Shown in pieces: positions 17,540-27,400 of a DNA stretch of 64,000 nucleotides. A program made the translations under genes and the position numbers. The stretch is taken from contig CAWBUW010000011.1 in NCBI GenBank assembly GCA_963792075.1, forward strand, positions 62,001 through 126,000. Reading direction: 5' to 3'. The notes under the pieces were generated by a model. It did not search any database. It saw only the letters and a list, made by a program, of their open reading frames with translations, and was not told the origin of the DNA. The stretch is from CAWBUW01 sp963792075. GTDB lineage: Bacteria > Chloroflexota > Anaerolineae > Anaerolineales > UBA4823. Positions within the stretch are counted from its first letter, which is position 1, and each line of letters starts with the position of its first letter.

Positions 17540-18288
17540 ATTAAGTATCCTCTTCTCCCTTGTGGGGGCGCATGGCATGCGCCCCTCTTCCGGATGAATT
17601 GCTTCGCGCCGTGCGCCTGCACGATCACGCTCAGGATACAGCAGTACACAATCACCTTCTGCCCCACCACCTGGAGATACTGCCCCAGCGCGCTCCCGTA
17701 CGCCGGCGGCCCGAAGTCCAGCAGCAGGACGTACCCCACCAGGCAGACGGTGAATCCCACCAGCAGCCACCCGTAGCGCCGCGGGTAAGTGGGGTGGGCA
17801 AAGATCGCCACGGCGTACAGGCTCACCGCCAGGGGGAACAGCCGGAAGGCCCAGGTGACAAAGAAGATGTGCGCCCCCCGGTACAGGTCCGCCGGCGCGA
17901 AGGCCACCGCCGCGAAGCACAGCCCGGACATCGTCCCCACCAGCGTGCCGAGGCCGCTCACCAGGCGCAGGGATAAAGGCTGCTGGAAGAAACGCCAGAA
18001 GGTAAAGAAGAACAGCACCAGGCTGGTCCCGGCCAGGAGGATCGCTGTGAAGAAGAGCGCCGCTGCTACCGGGTTCGCCGCGCCATTCTGCGCCGTGTGG
18101 AAGCCCAGGTCGCTGAAGAAATTCTCGAAGAACGAATACCCCCGCGTCGTGGGATTCGCCAGCGTACCGCCGGGATAGAACCACATGGCCGCGAAAGTCA
18201 ATAAGATGAACAGCCCGGCGCCCCACTCGGCCAGGTCCAGCACCCGTTCTGTCCGGGAGCGCCCTGGCTGAAGCGCCGTGTTACTCAC
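17290..18288 (-). CDS. Multi-pass membrane protein, 3' end uncertain
   Basis: The ORF encodes 332 residues, but only the first ~230 look real: seven hydrophobic segments, beginning after MSNTALQPGRSRTERVLDLA, with FFSDLGFHTAQNGA, a segment reminiscent of DUF998-type proteins. After KQFIRKRGACHAPPQ the frame runs 250 bp over the DinB-like gene and is low-quality sequence. A small palindrome (GGGGGCGCATGGCATGCGCCCC, about 17565-17585) lies at the break, so the true stop was probably lost or displaced there. Its start overlaps the stop of the phosphoribosyltransferase gene. Confidence 0.6.
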   Translation of the reverse strand: MSNTALQPGRSRTERVLDLAEWGAGLFILLTFAAMWFYPGGTLANPTTRGYSFFENFFSDLGFHTAQNGAANPVAAALFFTAILLAGTSLVLFFFTFWRFFQQPLSLRLVSGLGTLVGTMSGLCFAAVAFAPADLYRGAHIFFVTWAFRLFPLAVSLYAVAIFAHPTYPRRYGWLLVGFTVCLVGYVLLLDFGPPAYGSALGQYLQVVGQKVIVYCCILSVIVQAHGAKQFIRKRGACHAPPQGRRGYLICHSMLNPSFYSFKASLKKYAVNFSICSIKFRRMPGTADFQEKVGRLNRKCAMWLKQLVFFLVESVAPFKEIKSQLWPLFRPG

Positions 18289-18817
18289 GCTTTAACTCTG
18301 CGATATACGGCAGCGTGCGGTGCTTGTCGGCAAAGTCCAGTCCATAGCCCACCACCCATACGTCGGGGATATCGAACCCGACGTAGTCGAGCTTCACATC
18401 CGCGTGCTCCGCGCGCAGCTTGCGCGTCAGCACGATCGTGCGCAGCGAGGCCGGCTGCCGCTCGCGCAGCAGGTGGTACAGGTAGGCTAAAGTCTTGCCG
18501 CTGTCGAAGATGTCCTCCACGATCAGCACGTGCTGGCCTTCCACCGGCTCGCGCAGGTCCATCAAGATGCGCACCGCGCCTGAGCTGGTCGCTTTGCCAT
18601 AGCTGGACAGCGCCATAAAATCCACCGAATGGTTGACTTTCAGCTCCCGGGCCAGGTCGGCCAGGAAGATGAACGCGCCTTTCAGGATGCCTACCAGGTA
18701 CAGCCTTTCCACCCCGGCGTAATCCCGGTCGATCTGCGCGGCCAGCTCGCGCACGCGCGTCTGGATCGTCTCAGTAGGGATCAAAATCCGCGCCAGGTCA
18801 GGATGTAGATCGCTCAT
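18281..18817 (-). CDS. hpt: Hypoxanthine phosphoribosyltransferase
   Basis: A 178-residue purine-salvage enzyme, transferring ribose phosphate from PRPP to hypoxanthine or guanine. The PRPP loop is VLIVEDIFDSGKTLAYL; other family marks are LVGILKGAFIFLADL near the N-terminus and YVGFDIPDVWVVGYGLDFADKHRTLPYI near the C-terminus. The ATG at 18815-18817 follows GAGAGGAC. Upstream in-frame codons are made of palindrome sequence. It overlaps the next gene by 8 bp. Confidence 0.93.
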   Translation of the reverse strand: MSDLHPDLARILIPTETIQTRVRELAAQIDRDYAGVERLYLVGILKGAFIFLADLARELKVNHSVDFMALSSYGKATSSGAVRILMDLREPVEGQHVLIVEDIFDSGKTLAYLYHLLRERQPASLRTIVLTRKLRAEHADVKLDYVGFDIPDVWVVGYGLDFADKHRTLPYIAELKRE

Positions 18818-18870
18818 AAGTTTTGTCCTCTCTTCGATTTCTGGGGTGTTTGCCGGCCAGCATGGGGGGT

Positions 18871-18915
18871 TTGGGGTGTTCACAGGGCGGCTCCGCCGCC
18901 CTGTGAACACCCCAA
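18871..18915. repeat. Triplet-loop palindrome
   Basis: Perfect 21-bp arms (TTGGGGTGTTCACAGGGCGG then C) around TCC, between the divergent hpt and sensor kinase genes. A TATAAT at 18933-18938 just beyond could serve the kinase. A divergent position argues against a pure terminator role. Confidence 0.85.
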
Positions 18916-19005
18916 GTTCCCATAGATGCGATTATAATACGAAGAACCTATTTTGAAAGCTGTGGGGTGGTTAAACCACCCCCATCCCCCGAAATATTGG
19001 AGCGC

Positions 19006-21288
19006 ATGCACAGGCTTTACGAGCAACTGCGGGATTTATTTACCACACCGCTTTTTCCCGAAGACATCGAGAAAACGCGCATGGCCAGCGCTCTGTTCCT
19101 GCTGGTCCAGGCGACCCTGCTTACCTTCCTGGTTGCGTTCACCGGCGTCCTCCTGACCTATTTCGCCGGTTATGAGGTGCCCTGGCTGTCGCTGCGCTTA
19201 CTGGCTACGCTGGTGATGCTGCCTTTGCTGGTCTCCTTGCTCGGGGTAGCGCAGCGGGGGGCAGTCCGGTTAGCCAGCCATCTGTTTGTCGTCCTGATCT
19301 GGTCGGCCACCACCTTCACCGCATATTTCACCGGCGGACTCCAGGCCATGGGGTATGGCGCCAGCATCATCACGCTGTTGATTGCCGGGATGCTGTTGGG
19401 CATGCGGGGTGCGCTGGTTTATCTCATCCTGACCATGCTGTCCGGCCTGGGCATGCTGTATGCCACTCAAGAGGGCATCCTGCCCACCGGCGATCTTTCA
19501 TCGCCTGTTGCAACTTTCTTCATTTACATCTTGTTCTTTATCATCGCCCTGGAGCTGCTGTTCATCGCCACCGACAGCATCAACAAGACCCTCGTCCGCG
19601 CTCAAAGCGAGCTGCGCGAACGCGAACGGGCCGAAACCAGCCTGCTCAAAAGCGAGCTGGAATACCGCATGCTCATCGACCAGGCCCCGGATGGCATCCT
19701 GACCCTTTCTGCAGACCAGCTTATTCTCAGCGCCAACTCCAGCGCGTGTACCATCCTGGACCGTTCAGAGGCTGAGATGCTCAGTCGTAATGTCAACGAG
19801 TTCCTCCAGTCCTCCAGCTCCGACCAGCCCTCTTTCATCAGCTCGAACCCTCCCAGCGCCAACACCGCCCAGGAAGCCTACCTGCTGCATAACAAAAACC
19901 GCCCTCGGAGCTGGATCTGGGCCAGCTTGAAGCGTCTCCCGGATGCACGTTACCAGATCTTCTTCCTGGATATCACCGACCGGCAGGAGCAGCAGCAGCG
20001 CATCTTGCTGCGAGATACCATCCTGGAAGCGCTCACCTACGCCGCCGAACAGTTCCTCAAGGCTCCGGATTGGCGCAACAATATCGACGCCCTGCTCGCC
20101 CGCTGGGGCCAGGCCCTGCAAGCCAGCCACGTTTACATCTTTGAACACGAGCCCAATGCAAGCGGCGAGCTGCGCTCCACCATGCGTTATGAATGGGCTG
20201 CCCCTGGCTGTGATGCAGAGCTCGCCAGCCAAAAGTATCAAGACATCTCGCTGTGTATCCCCGGTTTCGAGCGCTCCTATGAAAGCCTCTGCAAAGGGCT
20301 GCCCTATGTCTACATGTCCCGCCAGTCCACCCCATTCGAGCAAGACCATTACCAACCCCTCGGCATCAAAGCGCTGATCGAAACGCCCGTCTTCGTCCGC
20401 GACGCATGGTGGGGCACCGTCGGCTTCGATGACTGCGTCCAGGAACGCATCTGGTCCAGCGTCGAGATCGAATCGATCCAGATCGCCGCGGATTTGCTCG
20501 CCGCGGCGGTGCAGCGCCAGTTGGCGGATGCCGAAATCCGCCAGGCTAACACGGAGCTGGAGCAGCGCGTGGCAGAGCGCACCGCACAGTTGGCCGCGAC
20601 CAACGCGGAGCTGCAATCTTTCTCCTACTCTGTTTCGCATGATTTACGCGCACCCTTACGCGCCCTGAACGCCTATTCCCAGATCCTGCTGTCTGATTAC
20701 GATGCCATCCTGCCTGAAGATGGCAAATTTGCCTTGCAAGCCATCTTGCAATCTGCGAACAAGATGGATGACCTGGTGGGCGCGCTGCTCAGCTTTTCTC
20801 GCCTGGCGCGCATCGAGCCTTTCATCGTCCCGGTCGACCTCAGCCTGATCGCCCAGCAGGTTCTGGATGAGCTGCGCGCCGCAGAACCGGAGCGCAGCGT
20901 GGAATGCGAGATTACGCCGGACCTGGTCGCCCACGCCGACGAGCGCCTGATCCACAACGTGATCTCTAACCTGCTCGGCAATGCCTGGAAATATACCGGC
21001 AAGACCGCCCAGGCCAGGATCGAGTTCGGCCTGCTGCCCTCCGCCGAGCCACAGGACGGCGCGCCGCCAACCTATTACGTCCGTGACAACGGCGCCGGCT
21101 TCGACATGCGCTACTCTGACAAGCTCTTCGGCGCTTTCCAGCGCCTGCACCGCGCCGACGAATATCCCGGGCACGGCATCGGCCTGGCGATTGTGCAGCG
21201 CATCATCCAGCGCCACGGGGGCAAAGTCTGGGCCGAAGGCGAAGTGGACCAGGGCGCGACGTTTTATTTCACCTTGCCGGCAGTGTAG
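19006..21288 (+). CDS. Membrane sensor histidine kinase with PAS and GAF domains
   Basis: About 760 residues. Six hydrophobic segments (residues ~30-200) form an N-terminal membrane sensor. A PAS domain follows (SELEYRMLIDQAPDGILTLS), then a GAF-like domain (~350-515), a coiled coil (ELEQRVAERTAQLAATNAEL), a HisKA domain with SVSHDLRAPLRALNAYSQIL and a HATPase with NLLGNAWKYT, YVRDNGAGFDM and GHGIGLAIVQRIIQRHGGKVW. The kinase half is of the phytochrome-like type. No regulator gene is adjacent. The ATG at 19006 has GGAG 3 bp upstream; a GTG at 18967 lies inside a small GGGGTGG palindrome and is the alternative. Confidence 0.88.
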   Translation: MHRLYEQLRDLFTTPLFPEDIEKTRMASALFLLVQATLLTFLVAFTGVLLTYFAGYEVPWLSLRLLATLVMLPLLVSLLGVAQRGAVRLASHLFVVLIWSATTFTAYFTGGLQAMGYGASIITLLIAGMLLGMRGALVYLILTMLSGLGMLYATQEGILPTGDLSSPVATFFIYILFFIIALELLFIATDSINKTLVRAQSELRERERAETSLLKSELEYRMLIDQAPDGILTLSADQLILSANSSACTILDRSEAEMLSRNVNEFLQSSSSDQPSFISSNPPSANTAQEAYLLHNKNRPRSWIWASLKRLPDARYQIFFLDITDRQEQQQRILLRDTILEALTYAAEQFLKAPDWRNNIDALLARWGQALQASHVYIFEHEPNASGELRSTMRYEWAAPGCDAELASQKYQDISLCIPGFERSYESLCKGLPYVYMSRQSTPFEQDHYQPLGIKALIETPVFVRDAWWGTVGFDDCVQERIWSSVEIESIQIAADLLAAAVQRQLADAEIRQANTELEQRVAERTAQLAATNAELQSFSYSVSHDLRAPLRALNAYSQILLSDYDAILPEDGKFALQAILQSANKMDDLVGALLSFSRLARIEPFIVPVDLSLIAQQVLDELRAAEPERSVECEITPDLVAHADERLIHNVISNLLGNAWKYTGKTAQARIEFGLLPSAEPQDGAPPTYYVRDNGAGFDMRYSDKLFGAFQRLHRADEYPGHGIGLAIVQRIIQRHGGKVWAEGEVDQGATFYFTLPAV

Positions 21289-21360
21289 GTTGCAAAAAAC
21301 ATTGCCAAAAAGCATTGCATTTTTCAGTATTCTATAGTCTAATTGGACATTCGTATTCAC

Positions 21361-21397
21361 GGGGGAAACATTCCCCCACCCCAATTTTTGGGGTTTT
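21361..21397 (+). terminator. Terminator region after the sensor kinase
   Basis: GGGGGAA-ACA-TTCCCCC (21361-21377) is followed by CCCCA...TGGGG and then TTTTAATT. It is a plausible intrinsic terminator between the kinase and the SdrD-B protein gene. Confidence 0.5.
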
Positions 21398-21444
21398 AAT
21401 TCATTTCATGCGCATTCAACTGTTTTTTCAAAAGGAGAGCCTCA

Positions 21445-24400
21445 ATGTACCACAGTAATTTTTGGCGCGCCGGTATCACCGGCATTTTAGTATTTAACCT
21501 GCTGGTCTCCCTTCTCCAGCCCGCAGCCGCCCTGGCGGCAGGCGGGCCGGCGTCGCCGGACCTGGCTGCAGCCTCGGCAAGCCAGGAACAAGCCTCGGTG
21601 CAGCCAGCGCCTGCGCTTCCGGGGCAATCTATGCCAGGCCTTCAGGCGAAGCTGGCTCCAGCGGACCCTCTGGCTCCGCAATCAACCACCCTTTCTGTTG
21701 AGATCATGAGCACTCCCTGGGCAACTCTGGACCACAATGGCCCCGACCAGCCGGATGCCCCGCACGTCTACGTCGTCGAAGCGATGGTGACCAATGCGGG
21801 CAGTGAGACGGCGAACAACGTCGTCGTTACCCTGGACTACAATGCAAACCCGGCCGCGAACTGGGTGCTGCTGGCCGGAGAAGACACCGAGCGGGTCGTC
21901 AACTCGCTGGCGCCTGGCGAAGTGTTTTATGCCTATTGGTTCGCCCGCTATTCCTCCGTCATCGGGGCCAACCACCTTTACTCCGTGACCGCCCTGGCGG
22001 ATAATGCCGCCCCGGTTACAACCTCCCAAAACTCTTACAATCCAGCCTCCGATAAGACGGTCACTACCCGCTCAGCATTGAGCACAGGCAATTCCGGCAT
22101 TACCCAGGTTTCGGCCAACATCGTCGTCGGGCTTGCCTTCACCATCGATGTGGTTTACAACCTGGGGACAGACCCTGCGCAGCTCATTTTCAGCCCGGTG
22201 GGCAACCCCGATTTCAACCCCGGCGCATACCGCCTGGTTTCCACCGAGGTCAGGTTTTACAACGACACCGGGACCCTTGCGACGGTCGCCGACCGGCTGT
22301 ATTTCCCCAGCGTGAACCCACTGGCATCCAACGCAGAAGTGAAATATACCTTCCTGGCGCTGACCGCATCCGATACCAGGCTGTGCTCTTACACTGTGGT
22401 TAAATCTGGCCCAAATAATAAGTACGACCAGTTCTACTGTGATGCGAAAAGTGGCACTGTCATCACGATCCAGGGCTCTATTTCCCTTACACTCGACAAG
22501 CAAGCCAATGCCACTGACATCTTGCAGGACCAGGCCTTAGGTTACACGATCGATTACGACAACACCGGCGCCTACGGCCTGTCTTATACGTGGGTATGGG
22601 ACGATGTGATCACCACCACCAACAGAGTCCTGACCCCGACCATCAGCCCGTCCCCTGACCTGATCGAGACCACCCCAGAGCGCGTCGCCTGGTACCTGGG
22701 GCCAATATCTCCTTACGGCAGCGGGACTCTGGCTTTTTCCACGCTGGTCGATGGAAACGGCCAGGACCTGGCTGATGGCACACCCATTGTAAATCGTGCC
22801 TTCTTCGGCATCAACACGGGCAGCCTGCCCAGCCAGTCCGCCTTGACCAGCACCGTCACCACCATTGTCCATGCGCCGACGGTCGACCTGACCAACACAG
22901 ACGGGAAGTCCACCGCCAAGCCGGGTGAAGCCTCCACCTACACCTTGCACGTGACGAATACGGGCTCGGTCGAAGCTACGCAGGTGATCATCACCGGCAC
23001 GCTCCCGGCGGGTGTTACTCTCGATGGGGCACCCTCCCTCCTACCTTTCACACAAAGCGGCCAGACTCTGGTCTGGCACTACTCCGGAACACTGGCGGCA
23101 AACACCGGCTCGCTGACGATCACCATACCGGTGAAGGTGGGCCTGCATACGCCGAACGGGGCGGTGCTCTCGAGCCAGGCGGAAGTGGAATACCAAAACA
23201 CGGCCGGTCACAAGTATCAGCTACAAACTGCTACCGATACCACAACGGTCAACGGGCCGGTGCTCACCATCAGCAAGACCGCCTCCCCCGAACCAGTCCT
23301 GACCGGCAAGCTGCTCACTTATACAATCTTTTACGCGAACACCGGCCCATCCGAGGCCACGACTGCCGTCATCAGCGACACGGTGCCAACCGGGACCAGC
23401 TACTCATCCTGCAGCGGAGGTAGTTCGTGCAGCAAGAACGGTAATGTGGTCACCTGGAATTTGGGGACCATAGCTGCCTCGGGCCAGGCCAATTCATCCG
23501 GTTCGGTCACGCTCATCGTCACGGTCGATCCTGGACTGGATACCGGCACGGAGATCATCAACGCAAGTTATGGGATCGGCTCGGACCAGACGACCTACCT
23601 GGCCGGGGCAGCGGTCATTTCAACCGTCAACCGCGACGCAGCAATCTTCGAAGGCTATGCCTTCGAAGATACCAACGGGAACGGCAAAAAGGACTCGGGC
23701 GAGGCGGGGCTCCCTGGGGTTACGATCACCTTGACCGAAGCGACTGCTTCCCCCCAGGTGACCGCCGACCCAAGCGGTTCCTACAAGTTCAGGGTAGAAC
23801 AATCTGGGCCGATCACGATCACGGCAGGAGGAAAGGCTGGTTATTTCCACACCACGCCGGGGACCATCCCAGTGCAAAGCACGCTCGGCATCACCCAGAC
23901 GGTGAATTTCGGCTACGCGCCGGTCTCAGCCACTTTCGGGGTAATCTACGGGCTGGTTTTCAAAGATACGAACCACAATGGCGCCTTATCTTCTGGAGAG
24001 ATGGGCATCCCGGGCGTGACGATCACCTCGACTTGGGCATTCACTCCGACCACAACCACCGATGCCTATGGCTCCTACACACTGCGGTTTGACGAAGCGA
24101 ATACCATCACCATCAACGAAACTAACCTGGTTGGCTACGTCTCTACGACGCCAGACAGCGTCCAGGCCCAGGTGCAGGTAGGTACGAGCGGAAGCTCTCC
24201 GGTTGATTTTGGCGACTTCTTGGGGAACAAGATCACCGGCCGGGTCTTCGTGGACGCCAATGTGAACGGCGCCAAGGATACGGGTGAGACCGGCCTGGAA
24301 GGCGCTGCCGTTTCGGCCGATGGCACCAGCTCCTTGACCGATACGAACGGCGATTATGTCCTTTATCTTGCTCCAACCGGCGGTCCGGTCGATATTACGG

Positions 24401-27400
24401 AAACTGACCCTGCCGGTTACACCTCGACCGTGGCCATCCCAGGCACAGGGATGGTGAGCATCGACACCAACACGCTGCGAATTTCCTCGCCGGTTTCCGG
24501 GCAGGTCTATTCGGGCGGAGACTTTGGGGATGTGGTTTTGGCCGAAGTCGTAAGCATTCAGGGATTTGTCTGGAATGATAATGGCCCTGGAGCCAACCTG
24601 GCGAATGGGCTGCGCGATGCTGGTGAGCCCGGGCTGGCAGGGGCAGTGGTCAGCCTGAGCACAGGCTTGACCCAGACCACCTCCGCGGATGGAGCTTTCG
24701 ATCTCTTTGCTCCTCTCAACCAGGCCATAACCCTCACAGAAACGAACCCACCTGGGTATACCTCAACCAACGCCATCGCCGGCACCGGCACCGGCGCCAG
24801 CAAATGGGATAACGATACCCTGGTGCTGGCTCCTCAGGATCAAGCTACGGTCTCTGCGGGTCACCTGTTCGGCGACGTGCAGACGAACGCTGTAGCGGTC
24901 ATCCAGGGGACAGTCTTCGAAGATACGAACAACGACGGCGTGCTGGATGCGGGTGAAGCCGGACTGCCGGGCCTGCGCGTGACCCTGGAAATTTTCAACG
25001 GCAGCACGATCGCAGTGAACACCGGTGCAGACGGTCAGTATCAATTCGCCGTTGCACCCGGCACGGGTATACGCATCACTGCGTCAGGACCGGGAGGTGC
25101 GTACTATCCGACCACCCCCGAAAGCCTGGTAGCCCGCCCGCTTACTGCGGGCGTATACCCGGGCAATAATTTCGGCTACAGCAGCAACACTGGACTATCC
25201 GTCATCTACGGGATTGTGTTCGATGACCAAAACAGCGATGGTCATCTTGACATCCTCGAGGCCGGCCTGGCAGGAGCCACGGTGAAAGTCGACGGCGTCA
25301 CGATCCTGACTTCAGGCAACGGCTTGATCACCGGGACCTTTTCCATCCCGGTCACCCCCGCGGGTTCTGGTACGGTTTATTCCGTACACGAAGACAACCC
25401 GGCCGGATATCGCTCGACTACCCCAGACAGTCTCAACGTCTCGGCAGTTTTAGGAAATTCATATTACGTAGATTTCGGTGATACAAACACAATGATGTAT
25501 GCCTCGATCTATGGGGCTGTTTTCGAAGACCTCGACCTGGACGGCGTGCAGGACGCCAATGAAGTCGGCCTGCCGGGCGTCGTGATCAGCACCACCGTCG
25601 GTGGCTACCCCTACGTGATCACCGACACGACGAAATCTTACGGGCAGTTCACCTATGGGTTTGACATCGCAGAAGCCGGCTTCCATACCGTCAGCGAACA
25701 GGACCCGGCCCGGCCCGGTTACCGCTCCACTACCCCTGATTTTGTGCACGCATATATCGAATTGGGGCATTCATACACCGTCAACTTCGGCGATGCCCCA
25801 GACAACTTTGTTTCTATCCAGGGCACGGTATTCAACGATACCGACGGAAATGGGATCCAGGACCCCTCCGAGGTGGGCATCCCCGGCGTAACGGTTACTT
25901 CGGATGGGACTCCGAAGTTAACCGACGCTTTCGGGCGCTATTCCCATAACATTCCGAATGTCAGCCTGCCGGACAATGTGCTGGTTTCAGAACAAGACCT
26001 GTCCGGCTACTATTCGACCACACCCAATGAAGTCCCATTGCAAGTCCAGCCCAGCAGCACCTACCGGGTGGACTTCGGGGACAGTGACGAAACCACCGCC
26101 GCCTCGATCTTCGGCGTGGTCTTCGACGACCTGAACGTAAACGGCAGCTACGACCTGGAACCCGGCCTGGCGGGGATCACCGTCACCTTCCGGAATGACT
26201 CGACGGCGCAATCCCTGACCAACCAATGGGGCCAGTACACTTTCCAGGTGGTGGCCACCGGCGCCTACACCCTCACTGAGACAGACCCGGCCGGATACGT
26301 CTCGACCAACGCCATCCCGGGCAGCCCGGCAGTCACAAAAGTGGATAACAACACCCTGGTGGCCCAGGTGACCAGCCTGGGCGTTGGCCTGGGCGGCAAC
26401 CAATTCGGGGATGCGCTGCGCGCCAACGTCGTGGCGGTGTCTGGCCAGGTCTGGGACGACAACGGCTCAGGCGGCGGCATCGCCGGTGACGGGCTGAAAA
26501 ATGGCTCCGAGCCCGGCCTGGGAGGAGCAACCCTGGCCCTGGCCAGCGGCATGACCCAGGTCACCGCGGCCGGCGGCGCATTCGAGCTGTACGCGCCGGC
26601 CAACCAGGCAACCACCCTGGCCGAAACCAACCCAACGGGCTACCTTTCCACCAATGCTATTGCCGGCCCCGACGCCACCCGGATAGACAGCGACACCTTG
26701 CTCATCCACAGCCTGTCGGGAGGAGCTTCCTCCACAGGCAACCTGTTCGGGGACATCAGCACCAACGAGTTTGCCATCCTGACCGGCAAGGTCTTCGACG
26801 ACCAGAATGAAAACGGCGTGTTGGATGCGGGCGAGCCGGGCTTTGCCGGGATCACCGTCACCCTGGAGGCTGTGAGCTCCACACCGCTTGCCATCCAGAC
26901 AGACGCCAACGGCGATTACATGTTCGCCGTCCTGCCGGGCACGGTGGTGCACGTCACCTCCTCCAACCCGGGCGCGGGTTACTATTCCACCACCCCGCCC
27001 ACTCTGTACCTGCACCCGCTCACCGCCGGACTCTTTGCCAATAACCATTTCGGGTACAGCAATGACGCCGACTCCTCCGTCATCTACGGGACCGTGTTCC
27101 GAGATGACGACAATGACACCCTCTGGGATCTCAGCGAGCCTAGTATCCCCGGCGTCACGATCACCCTGGATGCCAGCGCAACCCAAACGACCGGCGCGCT
27201 CGGTTATTACTCCTTCAGGGTCGCCACGGCCGGTAACCACACCGTGGTCGAGACCGACCTGAATGGGTACGAATCGACCACACCGAACCGCGTCACCACC
27301 GCGGTAGACCTGGGCCAGGGATACCAGGTGGACTTTGGCGATGCCGCCCTTTGTACGATCAGCCCGGACAGCTACGAAGAGGACGACACGGCTGCGCAAG

